DNA from: Pseudomonadales bacterium
GTDB taxonomy: Bacteria; Pseudomonadota; Gammaproteobacteria; Pseudomonadales; DT-91
Length of the DNA: 64,000 nt
Assembly: GCA_013215055.1 (NCBI GenBank)
Contig: JABSRQ010000013.1
Coordinates: 38,031-102,030, forward strand
Direction of reading: 5' to 3'
Shown piece by piece: positions 29,183-40,158 of this stretch. The translations under genes were made by a program, and so were the position numbers. Within the stretch, counting starts at the first letter, position 1; the number at the start of each line of letters is the position of its first letter. The notes beneath the pieces are model-generated. The model was given only the letters and a program-made list of their open reading frames with translations, made no database searches and was not told the origin of the DNA.

Positions 29183-30544
29183 ATGCGTTTATGGAAACAA
29201 TGCCTCACTGCCACACTGTGCTTAACACTCTCTTATACCAGCCTAGCGGCACTGCCGATTGCAGACAGCCAACATAAACCGCTGCCAACACTAGCCCCAT
29301 TGATCAAAAAAATATCCCCGGCGGTGGTCAGCATCTCGGTGAAATCGACCCATAGCCTGCAACAAAACCCACTGTTGAATGATCCTTTTTTCCGACATTT
29401 CTTTAACATACCTAAAAATCACCGTCCTCAGCAACACCAGGTACAAAGTGTCGGCTCCGGCGTTATCGTGAACGCCAAAGATGGCACCATCATCACCAAT
29501 CATCATGTGATTAAAAATGCCGATGAAATTCATATCCACTTAGCCGATGGCCGCAGCTTTGAAGCACAATTAATTGGTGTCGATCCGGAAGCGGATATCG
29601 CCATTCTAAAGATCAAAGCTAAAGATCTCAGCGCGGTCAAAATCGCTAATTCAGACAATTCTGAAGTGGGTGATTTTGTTGTCGCGGTTGGCAACCCCTT
29701 TGGCCTGGGGCAAACCGTCACCACAGGCGTTGTTTCAGCTTTAGGACGCAGCGGCCTGGGCATTAAAGGTTATGAAAACTTTATCCAAACCGATGCATCC
29801 ATCAACCCCGGCAACTCAGGTGGCGCGTTATTAAACCTACGTGGTGAGTTGGTAGGCATCAATACCGCTATTATCGCGCCGGCGGGCGGTAATGTCGGCA
29901 TTGGCTTTGCGATTCCCAGCAATATGGCTATGTCTTCACTGGAACAAATTTTAGAATTTGGCGAGGTGCGCCGTGGCCGCCTGGGTATTTATATTCAAGA
30001 TTTAAACCCCGGGCTAAATGAAGCCTTTGATTTGGATAAAAATCAAAAAGGTGTGCTTATCACCAAGGTACAAGAAGGCGGCAGCGCCGATAAAGCCGGC
30101 CTTAAAGAAGCCGACATCATTACCGAGATCAACAATAAAAAAGTCAAGAATGCCTCGGAGCTGCGTAATGCCATTGGTTTAAAGAGAATTGGTGAAAAAA
30201 TCAAGGTCGACTTTATTCGTGATGGCAAACATAAAACCCTCAAGGTTAATATTGCCGCCTCCGATGAACGTCTTGCAGACAGCAAACCCGGCGCAAGCAG
30301 CTTTAAAAAACTTAAGGGTGCAGAATTTAAAAACACCGATCACGGTGTTGTTGTTGCCAGTATTAAACCCGGTTCTGCGGCGGCCCAAACGGGATTAAAA
30401 ACCGAAGATATTATTATTGAAGCCAATCGTATACCGGTTAAAAAACTCAAAGATTTAGACAGGGCGATCAAACACCGTCGTGACGATAAACTCCTGCTGC
30501 GTATTATCCGTCACAATATCGTTTTATATTTAGCCATTCGCTAA
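29183..30544 (+). CDS. degQ: Periplasmic serine protease, DegQ/DegP (HtrA) family
   Basis: This is an HtrA-type quality-control protease of the periplasm. The 453-residue protein has a signal peptide (cleavage near TSLAA), a trypsin-like domain with His108 (TNHHVI), Asp138 (EADIAILKI) and Ser212 (NPGNSGGALL), and two C-terminal PDZ domains (GVLITKVQEGGSADKAGL and GVVVASIKPGSAAAQTGL). The loop near residues 60-85 is shorter than the DegP Q-linker, which favours DegQ. AAAGGGTCACTGCCA precedes the ATG. It ends at a terminator shared with the convergent lipoprotein gene. Confidence 0.92.
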   Translation: MRLWKQCLTATLCLTLSYTSLAALPIADSQHKPLPTLAPLIKKISPAVVSISVKSTHSLQQNPLLNDPFFRHFFNIPKNHRPQQHQVQSVGSGVIVNAKDGTIITNHHVIKNADEIHIHLADGRSFEAQLIGVDPEADIAILKIKAKDLSAVKIANSDNSEVGDFVVAVGNPFGLGQTVTTGVVSALGRSGLGIKGYENFIQTDASINPGNSGGALLNLRGELVGINTAIIAPAGGNVGIGFAIPSNMAMSSLEQILEFGEVRRGRLGIYIQDLNPGLNEAFDLDKNQKGVLITKVQEGGSADKAGLKEADIITEINNKKVKNASELRNAIGLKRIGEKIKVDFIRDGKHKTLKVNIAASDERLADSKPGASSFKKLKGAEFKNTDHGVVVASIKPGSAAAQTGLKTEDIIIEANRIPVKKLKDLDRAIKHRRDDKLLLRIIRHNIVLYLAIR

Positions 30545-30562
30545 GCCTCAAATGGCAGGTAT

Positions 30563-30590
30563 AAAAAAAGCCCCAGAGGGCTTTTTTTAT
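30563..30590. terminator. Bidirectional intrinsic terminator
   Basis: AAAAAAAGCCC-CAGA-GGGCTTTTTTT lies between the converging degQ and TPR-like lipoprotein genes, with A/T runs on both sides. Confidence 0.88.
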
Positions 30591-30606
30591 ATTTAAGGTT
30601 TAAAAC

Positions 30607-32556
30607 CTACTGCCAGTTCATCGCCGATTTACGCAAACCCGACAAGATGTCCTCATTGGCCTTACCCTGCGCCTGATATAACACATTGCGATAAGCAAAG
30701 TTGGCGGCAGCTACCGAATAATTTTTAGCAACATAAGCCAACTTCGCCTTCTCGGTATATTCATCTTCCATTTTATCAATTGATACAACAAGCTTGGCGC
30801 TAATACTTTTTGCCACCTTATCGGCTAATTCTTGTAAAACCTGTGTATCTGCAGGTAACTGCACCACAACGGCCGCCAGTTTAAACTCACCTTGATCAAC
30901 CGCAGCAGTTGTTGTCACTGCATGATCAACAACATCATTTAACGCATCAGAGATCACCACATCGGCCGAGGCGATTTCATTAATTCTATAAGTCACCGAG
31001 CTTTCAGCTAACTTCTTATGATGTACATGCTTAATCTCAACATCTTGTTTAATCGGTTTTGATATCGTTGGCTCAGGTTCCGGTGTGACCTTTTTTGCCC
31101 GTTTGGATAAATTCTGCCACTGAATATAGTCAGGATTTTCTATGCGTTGATGACTCACTAACACATTTGTAATCTCAGATTCTTCTACCGACTGCGTCTC
31201 CAGTGTTATCGCTAAAATTTCTGCACTGAAGCTATAGAAGCCGGCAACATTGCTTAATGACTTAACTTTTTCTGCCGTATAATTTGCTTTATCCTGCCCC
31301 GCTAACAGCTGTACTCGAGTGGGTAACTCGGCCTTAATTGCCGCAGCCAAGGCTTTATTTAATAAGGCATCAAATTGATAGTCATTCTTCTTACCCATAA
31401 ACGGCTGTTGCACGATTTTAACCACCGCCTCAGAAAGTATTTTCTCATTGACTGTCGGTGTTAACTCTACCAGCAGTGGATGATTAGGCTGTATTTCATC
31501 AAGCACCGATAAATAACCATAGGCATGCATCGATTGATCGTTATCCATAAAATAATGAATACGAGTTACCAGCTGCTCAATAAACGCTTTTTCACCGTCA
31601 TCATATTTTTCTTCCTGGCCCAATAAATTACGGATATATCGGGCTCTTGAATAAGCCTGGTAAGCCTCAGCCATATTAAAATTATCCATGGATGACTTAC
31701 CTGCCACCAGGAAATACTGGGCGATATCTTCGGCGATAGGCTTGATGGAATGGTTATTTTCCATATATACCGGGATTTTCGACAATTTATAAAACAGCTC
31801 ATAAGCTAGATCGGTATCTCCGTCACCCAGGGCATCCCAGAACTGCTGCTCAAATTCTTCGGCATATAAGCTATTACGTAAGGTATCCAGCCCCGGGTAG
31901 TCGGCATCGATCTGCTCTAAATTGGTTAGATGCATCAAGACCACTTCATGTTTTTTGCTCTTTAACGCCGCCTCTGCCTGGGCAAATAAACCATCGATAT
32001 AAGCGGTTTTTTGCAACTGAATTTCGGCAGCAACATCCCCACCTGATAACTCTGCGATTTCATCTAATACGGCAATTTTTTTAAGTGCCTCTCTATCAGA
32101 CAGGCGATCAAAGTCAGCCTGCCTAACACGGACTTCAATTTTTTTATTGTTGATGGCTTTTTCAATTTGCCTAATCAACCCCAGATATATTTCTTTATTA
32201 TAGGGTTCTATGCCCGATGAACGTTCAAACGCCTGCTCAAGCGTGGCAATATCATGTCTGGCCATCAGTTCGGCAGGATCATAAATCGCCTTTTCCCCTT
32301 GCAGGCTAGCCAAGACTTTTTGCTCTTTTTCTAATGCAATCTCACGGCCCACCTTATCCAGATTTATGCGCACACTTTCTGCCCAGTCACTGCTAGGTTT
32401 AGCCACTTTTTTATCACTCTGCAGGCGCTGATATAATTTGGATAATGAGTGATTATTCTTGGCAACCAGAATATCCATATCCGTAACAATAGGGTCTGAG
32501 CCACAAGCCACTAATAGGCCGGCCAATAAGACAGAGGATAAAATTGTTTTTTTCAT
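30607..32556 (-). CDS. Large TPR-like lipoprotein of unknown function
   Basis: The 649-residue protein has a lipoprotein signal peptide with lipobox LLVAC (Cys18, followed by Gly, so probably sent to the outer membrane). The remainder is almost wholly helical, with TPR-like pairs (for example EAYQAYSRARYIRNLLGQEE and AKLAYVAKNYSVAAANFAYR). A low-complexity Pro/Lys/His hinge sits near residues 490-510. I recognise no family. Its stop faces degQ across a shared terminator, and upstream lies a small membrane protein on the same strand. A role in envelope assembly or scaffolding is only a guess. Confidence 0.75.
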   Translation of the reverse strand: MKKTILSSVLLAGLLVACGSDPIVTDMDILVAKNNHSLSKLYQRLQSDKKVAKPSSDWAESVRINLDKVGREIALEKEQKVLASLQGEKAIYDPAELMARHDIATLEQAFERSSGIEPYNKEIYLGLIRQIEKAINNKKIEVRVRQADFDRLSDREALKKIAVLDEIAELSGGDVAAEIQLQKTAYIDGLFAQAEAALKSKKHEVVLMHLTNLEQIDADYPGLDTLRNSLYAEEFEQQFWDALGDGDTDLAYELFYKLSKIPVYMENNHSIKPIAEDIAQYFLVAGKSSMDNFNMAEAYQAYSRARYIRNLLGQEEKYDDGEKAFIEQLVTRIHYFMDNDQSMHAYGYLSVLDEIQPNHPLLVELTPTVNEKILSEAVVKIVQQPFMGKKNDYQFDALLNKALAAAIKAELPTRVQLLAGQDKANYTAEKVKSLSNVAGFYSFSAEILAITLETQSVEESEITNVLVSHQRIENPDYIQWQNLSKRAKKVTPEPEPTISKPIKQDVEIKHVHHKKLAESSVTYRINEIASADVVISDALNDVVDHAVTTTAAVDQGEFKLAAVVVQLPADTQVLQELADKVAKSISAKLVVSIDKMEDEYTEKAKLAYVAKNYSVAAANFAYRNVLYQAQGKANEDILSGLRKSAMNWQ

Positions 32557-32595
32557 ATCGAAACCTGGAATTATATTTTTATTAACGATAAGGGG

Positions 32596-33108
32596 TTATT
32601 GTTTTACGTCATTAATTTCAGCTGAATAAGCAAAATCTGGCTGCGTAAAAGCCTGTATTACAAACACAATAAAGGCGATTAAGCCCCAACTCAAGCCAAC
32701 CACAACGCCTGCATCGATAATGCCACGCCAAGGTTGATCCAAACCTTTAACTACGGCCACCAAAAGCATTAACGCGCCGGTTAATATAAACACCGAAATT
32801 TGTCTGCGCCGGGTGGTACCAAAATAGCCTAAGCAAAATATCGGTGCAAAAATGGTTTGCAGTATATTGGCATGGCGACTCAGATATAAAACTCTGGCCG
32901 CAACCCGCGGAGAAAAGCTTTTCTGAAAGCCTTTATACCCTTCGGAATAAGCCATAAAAATAATATTCAGCAGCAGCAGTCCCCATTGAACAACGGTCAT
33001 AGGGTTATCTAAAGCCACTATCGTATGCTGCAATAAGTTATAGACAGCATAAGCCAGGAAAACAGCAACTCCTGTGAACCCCCAAATGGCTGCAGTGATA
33101 CGCAACAT
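32596..33108 (-). CDS. Conserved small integral membrane protein of unknown function
   Basis: The 170-residue protein has four predicted TM helices (AAIWGFTGVAVFLAYAVYNL; MTVVQWGLLLLNIIFMAY; ISVFILTGALMLLVAVVKGL; GVVVGLSWGLIAFIVFVIQA). A conserved-looking cytoplasmic loop between helices 2 and 3 reads SEGYKGFQKSFSPRVAARVL. I do not recognise the family. It precedes the TPR-like lipoprotein gene by 39 bp and is probably co-transcribed with it. Confidence 0.7.
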   Translation of the reverse strand: MLRITAAIWGFTGVAVFLAYAVYNLLQHTIVALDNPMTVVQWGLLLLNIIFMAYSEGYKGFQKSFSPRVAARVLYLSRHANILQTIFAPIFCLGYFGTTRRRQISVFILTGALMLLVAVVKGLDQPWRGIIDAGVVVGLSWGLIAFIVFVIQAFTQPDFAYSAEINDVKQ

Positions 33109-33185
33109 ACTTTACTCTACACGGTAAAAAGGCAGACATTCTAGCCTTTTATGCTAAAGATTTCAGCACTATACAAACATCAGAG

Positions 33186-33212
33186 ACAAAAAAGGGAGCT
33201 TTCGCTCCCTCT
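33186..33212 (-). terminator. Intrinsic terminator after pnp
   Basis: On the minus strand AGGGAGC-GAAA-GCTCCCTTTTTT forms a 7-bp GC-rich stem with a T-run, 40 bp after the pnp stop. Confidence 0.88.
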
Positions 33213-33251
33213 TTATTGGTCTAATAAGATTAATCGGCTTGGATTAAGCGA

Positions 33252-35369
33252 TTATTCTCCACCTTCTTGAGCAGCCGGAGCTGGACGCTCTAACAACTCT
33301 TTACGGCTTAACTTGATGCGACCACGGTTGTCTACTTCAAGGGCTTTAACGTCGATTTCCTGACCTTCTTTCAGGTAGTCACTAACATTCTCAACACGCT
33401 CATGAGCGATTTGAGAGATGTGTAACAGACCTTCTTTGCCTGGTAATACACGTACAAATGCACCGAAGTCTACGATACGTACAACCGTACCTTTGTAAAC
33501 CGTACCCGGCTCAACTTCAGCAATGATACCTTCGATTTCTTCAACCGCAGCGGCAAGAGCCTCACCGTTTGGCGCGTATACACGAACCGTACCATCATCT
33601 TCCAGATCAATCTGCGCACCGGTTTTTTCGGTGATGCCACGAATCGTTGCACCGCCTTTACCGATAACGTCACGGATTTTATCAGAAGGAATCTTCATCT
33701 CATGAATACGTGGCGCTGAATCAGCAGTCTCAGAACGCGCTTCGGCTAATACACGATTCATATCAGCTAAAATGCTTAAACGCGCATCTTGTGCTTGCTG
33801 AAGTGCAATTTCCATGATGTTTTCGGTGATACCTTCGATCTTGATATCCATCTGCAGCGCAGTAATACCATCGGCAGAACCGGCTACTTTAAAGTCCATA
33901 TCGCCTAAGTGATCTTCATCACCCAAGATATCGGTTAATACGGCAAAAGAGTTACCTTCTTTAACCAGGCCCATGGCGATACCGGCAACAGGTGCCTTCA
34001 TTGGAACACCGGCATCCATCAACGCTAATGAACCACCACAAACAGAAGCCATAGAGCTTGAACCGTTTGATTCGGTAATCTCTGATACCACACGAATGGT
34101 GTACGGGAACTGTTCTTGGGTAGGCAGCATTGCGGCTAAACCACGACGCGCTAAACGGCCATGACCAATTTCTCTACGACCTACGCCACCCATACGACCT
34201 GCTTCACCTACCGAATAAGGAGGGAAGTTATAATGCATCATGAAAGGATCTTTCATCTCACCTTGCAAGGTATCGATACGTTGTGCATCACGCACGGTGC
34301 CTAATGTTACTGCAACAATCGCCTGTGTTTCACCACGGGTGAATAATGAAGAACCATGAACTTTAGGTAACAAGCCGACTTCAACTTCTACGCCACGTAC
34401 AGTTTTGCTGTCACGGCCATCGATACGCGGCTCACCTTTAATGATGCGGGCACGTACGGTGTCTTTCTCTAACTTAGCAAAAGTTGCCAATATATCGCCG
34501 TTTTTAAATTCAGACTCTTCACCACCAAATTTTTCAACAGCGGCGGCTTTTAATTGGCCTAAGGAGTTATAACGCTCCATTTTGTCGGTTACACGGTAAG
34601 CTTCACCGATGCCGTCTGCATAGTCGGCAGAGATCACGTCGATTAACGCTTGGTTAACAGGCGCTGCAGCCCATTCCCAAGTAGGTTTACCCGCTTCTGC
34701 TTTTAACTCTTCGATAGCAGTAATAACGGTTTGCATTTCTTGGTGAGCAAATAAAACACCACCTAACATTTGATCTTCGGTCATCTCGTCAGCTTCTGAC
34801 TCAACCATCAATACGGCGTCTTTAGTACCGGCAACAACCATGTCTAAACGTGATTCAGCTAATTCAGGGAATGTTGGGTTTAATGAATAACCTTCAGCGT
34901 CAGTAAAACCAACACGGGCACAACCGATAGGGCCGGCAAAAGGAATACCTGAAATGGCCAAGGCTGCAGAGGTTGCAATCATGCCAATAATATCAGGATC
35001 AATCGTTTTATTGGCAGACATCACCGTGATTACAACCTGAACTTCGTTTTTAAAGCCCTTAGGAAATAAAGGACGAATAGGTCTGTCGATTAAACGTGAG
35101 GTTAAGGTTTCTTTCTCAGAAGGGCGACCTTCACGTTTTAAGAAACCACCTGGAATCTTGCCACCTGCGTAGGTACGCTCCATATAATGTACAGACAATG
35201 GGAAAAAATCCATGCCTGGCTTTTCGGTTTTAGCACCAACAACGGTTGCTAAAACGGTCACATCATCCATAGAAGCTAATACAGCACCCGTGGCTTGACG
35301 TGCAATTTTACCGGTTTCTAACGTTACGGTATGTTTACCGTATTTAAACTGCTTAATTACTGGATTCAC
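33252..35369 (-). CDS. pnp: Polyribonucleotide nucleotidyltransferase (PNPase)
   Basis: PNPase degrades RNA 3' to 5' by phosphorolysis and is a core part of the degradosome. The 705-residue protein shows two RNase PH-like domains (N-terminal [13 protein letters not shown]; second core with [16 protein letters not shown] and the [13 protein letters not shown] catalytic stretch), then a KH domain ([20 protein letters not shown]) and a C-terminal S1 domain ([20 protein letters not shown]). Length matches E. coli (711). It lies downstream of rpsO across a long hairpin, as in E. coli, where RNase III cleavage and PNPase autoregulate the message. Confidence 0.97.
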   Translation of the reverse strand: MNPVIKQFKYGKHTVTLETGKIARQATGAVLASMDDVTVLATVVGAKTEKPGMDFFPLSVHYMERTYAGGKIPGGFLKREGRPSEKETLTSRLIDRPIRPLFPKGFKNEVQVVITVMSANKTIDPDIIGMIATSAALAISGIPFAGPIGCARVGFTDAEGYSLNPTFPELAESRLDMVVAGTKDAVLMVESEADEMTEDQMLGGVLFAHQEMQTVITAIEELKAEAGKPTWEWAAAPVNQALIDVISADYADGIGEAYRVTDKMERYNSLGQLKAAAVEKFGGEESEFKNGDILATFAKLEKDTVRARIIKGEPRIDGRDSKTVRGVEVEVGLLPKVHGSSLFTRGETQAIVAVTLGTVRDAQRIDTLQGEMKDPFMMHYNFPPYSVGEAGRMGGVGRREIGHGRLARRGLAAMLPTQEQFPYTIRVVSEITESNGSSSMASVCGGSLALMDAGVPMKAPVAGIAMGLVKEGNSFAVLTDILGDEDHLGDMDFKVAGSADGITALQMDIKIEGITENIMEIALQQAQDARLSILADMNRVLAEARSETADSAPRIHEMKIPSDKIRDVIGKGGATIRGITEKTGAQIDLEDDGTVRVYAPNGEALAAAVEEIEGIIAEVEPGTVYKGTVVRIVDFGAFVRVLPGKEGLLHISQIAHERVENVSDYLKEGQEIDVKALEVDNRGRIKLSRKELLERPAPAAQEGGE

Positions 35370-35444
35370 TTATCTATTCTCCGTTTCATCTCGCCCATTT
35401 CTCGGGCATTCATTGCTGTAAATAGTATTCCCTAACTACAAACA

Positions 35445-35472
35445 AGCCCCGTAGACAAAAGCCTACAGGGCT
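35445..35472 (-). terminator. rpsO-pnp intergenic hairpin
   Basis: AGCCCTGTAG-GCTTTTGT-CTACGGGGCT on the minus strand is a 10-bp stem between rpsO and pnp, with only a weak T-run after it. It is probably the rpsO attenuating terminator and a possible RNase III entry site for pnp control. Confidence 0.65.
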
Positions 35473-35502
35473 GTTCTAGAACACTATAAAAGCAAATGCT
35501 TT

Positions 35503-35772
35503 TTAGCGACGCAGACCTAAACGTTTGATTAAGCCTGTGTAGCGATCAGTATTCTTACGCTTTAAATAATCCAACAATTTACGACGTTGATTTACCATGC
35601 GAATCAGACCACGACGTGAGTGATGATCTTTTTTGTTACCAGCAAAATGCCCTTGTAACTTGTTGATGTTAACCGTCAACAAAGCTACTTGAACTTCAGG
35701 AGAACCAGTATCGCCTTCGGCTTGCTGGTAGTCTTTAACAATTGCTGCTTTTTCTTGGGCTGATAATGCCAT
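35503..35772 (-). CDS. rpsO: Small ribosomal subunit protein uS15
   Basis: S15 binds 16S rRNA in the platform of the 30S subunit. The 89-residue protein is full length and has the conserved core: [39 protein letters not shown] and the C-terminal [16 protein letters not shown]. It lies between truB and pnp, the universal order in gammaproteobacteria. A good SD (GGAGAT) precedes the ATG by 9 nt. Confidence 0.97.
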   Translation of the reverse strand: MALSAQEKAAIVKDYQQAEGDTGSPEVQVALLTVNINKLQGHFAGNKKDHHSRRGLIRMVNQRRKLLDYLKRKNTDRYTGLIKRLGLRR

Positions 35773-35859
35773 GCTACTATCTCCAATATGCGTTAACTTT
35801 AACTTAATTTATGGCCTATCCGTGCATATTTACAGATAGGTCAACACTCAACTTAACGA

Positions 35860-36792
35860 TTATTCGCTGTGCTGAGCAATCAAACGACGCGGCGTAATAC
35901 GCCCATCATCCAATACTTCTCCCATACCGATAAACAAACCGGTTTCATCTTTAAGCCTAACCAGGCCTTCAGTGGGAGCGTTAGGTACAAAAACTGCCTG
36001 ACCTAATCGAATATAATAACTCGAAGGTTCATCAACTTCCACTAATGGTAGATGATTAACCGCGACTTCTGCCGGAATTAACAAGGCATCCATTTCAGCA
36101 AAGGCTTCTTTGTCACGTAATGCCTGCAATTGTTCCTGAGTCACCACATCTTTTTCATGAAACTGGCCGACCTGCACACGGTGCAGCGCGGTTAGATGCC
36201 CACCCACCCCTAAAGCTGCTGCGGTATCTTCGGCCAAGGAGCGAATATAAGTGCCTTTTGAGCTGCGTACATAGACATCCGCCTCGGCTTTTTCGCCAGG
36301 CCTAAACGCTTTTAAGCTGTATTCAAAGATGGTGATATCACGTGCCTTTCTGGCAATTTCAATGCCTTGTCTAGCCAGCTTATATAAAGGCTGACCATCC
36401 ACTTTTAAGGCCGAATACATCGGAGGTACTTGCTTGATTTCACCGGTTAACGTAGCAATTGCGGCCAATAAATTTTCTTCAGTAATATGTGATGCGTCAC
36501 TGCTATCGACTAACTCACCTTCGGCATCACCGGTTGACATCAACTCGCCAAACTTGATGGTAGCAGTATATGCCTTATCGGCATTCAATAAGAATTGGGA
36601 AAATTTGGTGGCTTCACCTAGGCAAATCGGCAGAACACCGGTAGCCATAGGGTCTAAACTGCCGGTATGCCCGGCTTTTTGCGCAAAAAAGACACCTTTA
36701 ACCTGCTGCAACGCCCTGTTAGAGCTTCCACCCTTAGGTTTATTCAGCAGTAAGATGCCATCAACGGCTCGACCTTTACGTCGCCTAGCCAT
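35860..36792 (-). CDS. truB: tRNA pseudouridine-55 synthase
   Basis: TruB makes pseudouridine 55 in the T-loop of tRNAs. The 310-residue protein has the catalytic aspartate at position 47 in GHTGSLDPMATGVLP, the KPKGGSS N-terminal motif, the PPMYSALKVDGQPLYKLARQ segment and a C-terminal PUA-like domain (YYIRLGQAVFVP). Its ATG overlaps the rbfA stop codon by one base (TAATG), which indicates coupled translation. Confidence 0.96.
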   Translation of the reverse strand: MARRRKGRAVDGILLLNKPKGGSSNRALQQVKGVFFAQKAGHTGSLDPMATGVLPICLGEATKFSQFLLNADKAYTATIKFGELMSTGDAEGELVDSSDASHITEENLLAAIATLTGEIKQVPPMYSALKVDGQPLYKLARQGIEIARKARDITIFEYSLKAFRPGEKAEADVYVRSSKGTYIRSLAEDTAAALGVGGHLTALHRVQVGQFHEKDVVTQEQLQALRDKEAFAEMDALLIPAEVAVNHLPLVEVDEPSSYYIRLGQAVFVPNAPTEGLVRLKDETGLFIGMGEVLDDGRITPRRLIAQHSE

Positions 36793-37214
36793 TAGGAATC
36801 GGCGTCTTCAGAATTTTCATCAGAGTCCGACTCTGATTCATCCTTCGGATGTAAACTATCCTCTTTCACGGCAGTATCTATCAATGACGACAGGTACGAA
36901 CCACGAGAAACAGATTCATCATAAACAAAACGCAACGCAGGCGTAGTACGCCAGGTTGTGGATTTAGCGATCATCGAACGTAGAAAACCGGCTGCACCAT
37001 TTAAAGCATTTAACGGCTCTACGGATGCGGCCTTGTCTTCACAGCCCATAATCGTGACATAGACCTTAGCATGGCTAAGATCACGACTCACTTCCACATC
37101 GGTTACAGAAACCATGGTTAGACGAGGGTCACGTATCTCACGCTGTATCAATAAAGACAGGTCTCGGCGTAAATAATCCGCGACCCGCGTTTGGCGGCTA
37201 AAGTCTCTTGCCAT
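36792..37214 (-). CDS. rbfA: 30S ribosome-binding factor RbfA
   Basis: RbfA is a KH-fold assembly factor for late 30S maturation and cold adaptation. The 140-residue protein carries the family pattern RVADYLRRDLSLLIQREI, RDPRLTMVSVTDVEVSRDLS and HAKVYVTI, with the TPALRFVYDESVSRG strand and an acidic Ser/Asp/Glu tail of about 20 residues. It is located between infB (38 bp upstream) and truB. Confidence 0.95.
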   Translation of the reverse strand: MARDFSRQTRVADYLRRDLSLLIQREIRDPRLTMVSVTDVEVSRDLSHAKVYVTIMGCEDKAASVEPLNALNGAAGFLRSMIAKSTTWRTTPALRFVYDESVSRGSYLSSLIDTAVKEDSLHPKDESESDSDENSEDADS

Positions 37215-37252
37215 AGTGTATTGCTACTCTTCTCTATTGAGGGGCTAGACCC

Positions 37253-40120
37253 TTAAAGGGATCTAGCAATCTCATTGACTTCAAATACTTCGATCTTATC
37301 GCCAGCTTTAACGTCTTTATAATCTTTAACCCCGATACCACACTCAGTACCTGATGGCACCTTGGCAACATCGTCTTTAAAGCGACGTAATGATTCCAGC
37401 TCGCCTTGATAAATAACCACATCATCACGTAATACACGAATCGGTTTATTATGATGGATGGTGCCTTCAATAACGATAGAACCTGCGATCAAGCCAAATT
37501 TCGGTGAAGTAAACACTTCACGTACTTCAGCGACACCAACAATTTCTTCACGCATTTCAGGTGACAACATACCCGACAACGCGGCAGTCACATCATCGAT
37601 AATATCGTAGATAACGCTGTAATAACGTAGATCCAGGCCTTCTTTTTCAACCAACTTACGTGCCGAACCTTCAGCCCTAACGTTGAAACCAAAGATCACT
37701 GCGCCCGCAGTTAATGCTAAATTAACATCGGTTTCGGTGATACCACCCACACCGGAAGAGATAATATTCACTGCAACTTCATCGTTGCCGATTTGCAATA
37801 GTGAAGAGCTCAAGGCTTCCAATGAACCACGTACATCGGTTTTAAGAACCACATTCAGAATCTGTTTATTCGCAGACGTCATGTTCTCAAACATATTTTC
37901 CAGTTTAGCGGTTTGCTGTCTAGCCAAACGTGCCTGGCGATCCCTATCATTACGGAACTGCGCCACTTCACGGGCTTTCTTCTCAGATTCAACCACATAG
38001 AATTCAGCACCTGCACCCGGAGCCGAGTTAAGACCTAAAATCTCAACCGGAATCGAAGGACCCGCCTCTTTACAAGGTTTGCCGTTCTCATCAATCATCG
38101 CTCGTACTTTACCGAATGCATCACCGGCGATAACAACCTGACCTGGCTCTAACACACCGTTTTGTACCAGTAAGCTGGTAACAATACCGCGGCCTTTATC
38201 CAGACGTGACTCAATAACCACACCTTTAGCCGGAATATCGGTAGCAGCAGATAACTCTAATAGCTCCGATTGTAAAATCAGCGATTCGAGTAATTCATCA
38301 ATACCTTGGCCGGTATGTGCTGACACTTCAATAAACTGTGTATCACCACCCCATTCTTCAGGGATAACATCTTTGGCAGCCAATTCGTTTTTAACGCGAT
38401 CTGAATCTGCGCCTTCTTTATCAGATTTATTTATTGCCACCACTATCGGTACGCCTGCTGCTTTTGCATGCTGAACCGCTTCTTCGGTTTGAGGCATTAC
38501 ACCATCATCAGCCGCTACAACCAGGATAACAATATCAGTTGCCTGGGCACCACGTGCACGCATCGCGGTAAACGCGGCATGTCCAGGTGTATCCAGGAAG
38601 GTGATCATACCCTTGTCGGTTTCTACATGATAAGCACCGATATGTTGGGTAATACCACCGGCTTCACCCTTAACAACATGTGCCTTACGGATATAATCCA
38701 GTAATGACGTTTTACCGTGATCAACATGGCCCATAACGGTAACAACCGGCGCACGTGTTTCCTGAGTACCAAATTCTTCTCTTAATGCAGCCAACAAGGC
38801 ATCTTCTAATTCGGTTTCGCTGACAAGCTTAACCGTATGCCCCATTTCTTCAACAGCTAACGTTGCCGTATCAATATCTAAAGACTGGTTCACGGTCGCC
38901 ATTACGCCCATGCCCATCAATATTTTGATCAACTCACCGGCTTTAACATTCATCTGCTGAGCCAGGTTAGACACAGATGTGCTTTCACCTACTTCAACGT
39001 CGATGACCTGCATTTCAGTTGGCGCTTCAAAAGCCTGCGTCTCTACATTGATACGCTTACCTTTACGGTGACGCGATCTTACTTCGTAGTTATTATCCAG
39101 ACGGCCTTTCATATTATGACCGCGGCCTTTGCCACGAGACTTATTATCTTTGCCACCGCGCATACGCAGTTTTTTATCTTTAGGATCTTGCGACGTAGGC
39201 GCATCCTTAAGACGTTTAGGACGCGCTACTTTCTTCTCTTTCTTATCGGCAGTGTCAGAAGTAGAATCAGAAGTTTTGCTTTTAGCTAAAGTTTCACGCT
39301 GCTTAGCCGCCTGAGCCGCCAGTTCTTGCCTTTTCTTCTCAGCAACCTCTTCAGCCAGACGCTTTTCTTCAGCACGGGCTTTTTGTCTAACAGCACGTTC
39401 TTCTTCGTCAATTTTCACTTGTTCACGGCGCTTGGCCTGAGCCAATTGACGCATCACTTCAGGGTCAGTAGGGTCAGCTTTTGCCTTCGCTTCTAACGCT
39501 TCTTTTTCTTGTCTTGCTGCATCGGCAGCCGCATGGGCCAATTCTTCAGCAACACGGGCCGCTGCTTCTTCAGCCGCAGCCATCGCCGCAGCTACTGCCG
39601 CAGCCTGACGTGCTTCCAGCTCTTTAGCATCAGCTATCGCTTTTGCTTCAGCAGCTACTTTTTCAGCTTCTGCTTTTTTAGCGGCTTTATCTTCCTGCGC
39701 CTTAGTAGCACGCGCCTCATTGGCAGCGGCTTCTTCAGCCGTTGGCGGTTGAGACTCTTCTGCCTGCTTGCTTATTTCAGCCTGAACCTTTTCAGACTGC
39801 ACTGAATCACCTTCAGCATCGCCTTCACCCGGCTTTGTCACTGCACGTTTTTTACGCACCTCAACATTGACGGTTTTTTTACCGGCCGACTTTAACGTAC
39901 TGGTGGTTTTACGCTTTAACGTAATTTTTTTCTTGGGCTTAGCTTCTGCATCAGCGCCATGGCTCTTCTGCAAATGCTTTAATAAGCTTTTTTTGTCTGC
40001 ATCAGAGACAATCTCGTCGGCAGCGCTATGCGCTAAACCCGCATCATTCATCTGAGCCAGCAATCTTTCAACAGGCGTGCCTACTGATTCTGCTAATTGT
40101 GTAACTGTAACTTCTGCCAT
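37253..40120 (-). CDS. infB: Translation initiation factor IF-2
   Basis: IF-2 is the GTPase that places fMet-tRNA on the 30S subunit and promotes subunit joining. The 955-residue protein has the N-terminal IF2_N helical domain ([20 protein letters not shown]), a very long Ala/Glu/Lys-rich linker (~residues 100-350), a second IF2_N region, and the G domain from about residue 460 with GHVDHGKT (P-loop), [15 protein letters not shown] and NKSDK. Domains II-IV follow to the C-terminus ([13 protein letters not shown]). The upstream gene is nusA, 38 bp away. Confidence 0.97.
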   Translation of the reverse strand: MAEVTVTQLAESVGTPVERLLAQMNDAGLAHSAADEIVSDADKKSLLKHLQKSHGADAEAKPKKKITLKRKTTSTLKSAGKKTVNVEVRKKRAVTKPGEGDAEGDSVQSEKVQAEISKQAEESQPPTAEEAAANEARATKAQEDKAAKKAEAEKVAAEAKAIADAKELEARQAAAVAAAMAAAEEAAARVAEELAHAAADAARQEKEALEAKAKADPTDPEVMRQLAQAKRREQVKIDEEERAVRQKARAEEKRLAEEVAEKKRQELAAQAAKQRETLAKSKTSDSTSDTADKKEKKVARPKRLKDAPTSQDPKDKKLRMRGGKDNKSRGKGRGHNMKGRLDNNYEVRSRHRKGKRINVETQAFEAPTEMQVIDVEVGESTSVSNLAQQMNVKAGELIKILMGMGVMATVNQSLDIDTATLAVEEMGHTVKLVSETELEDALLAALREEFGTQETRAPVVTVMGHVDHGKTSLLDYIRKAHVVKGEAGGITQHIGAYHVETDKGMITFLDTPGHAAFTAMRARGAQATDIVILVVAADDGVMPQTEEAVQHAKAAGVPIVVAINKSDKEGADSDRVKNELAAKDVIPEEWGGDTQFIEVSAHTGQGIDELLESLILQSELLELSAATDIPAKGVVIESRLDKGRGIVTSLLVQNGVLEPGQVVIAGDAFGKVRAMIDENGKPCKEAGPSIPVEILGLNSAPGAGAEFYVVESEKKAREVAQFRNDRDRQARLARQQTAKLENMFENMTSANKQILNVVLKTDVRGSLEALSSSLLQIGNDEVAVNIISSGVGGITETDVNLALTAGAVIFGFNVRAEGSARKLVEKEGLDLRYYSVIYDIIDDVTAALSGMLSPEMREEIVGVAEVREVFTSPKFGLIAGSIVIEGTIHHNKPIRVLRDDVVIYQGELESLRRFKDDVAKVPSGTECGIGVKDYKDVKAGDKIEVFEVNEIARSL

Positions 40121-40158
40121 TCGATATCTCTCCTATCGACGGTTAGTCGGATAGAGTT

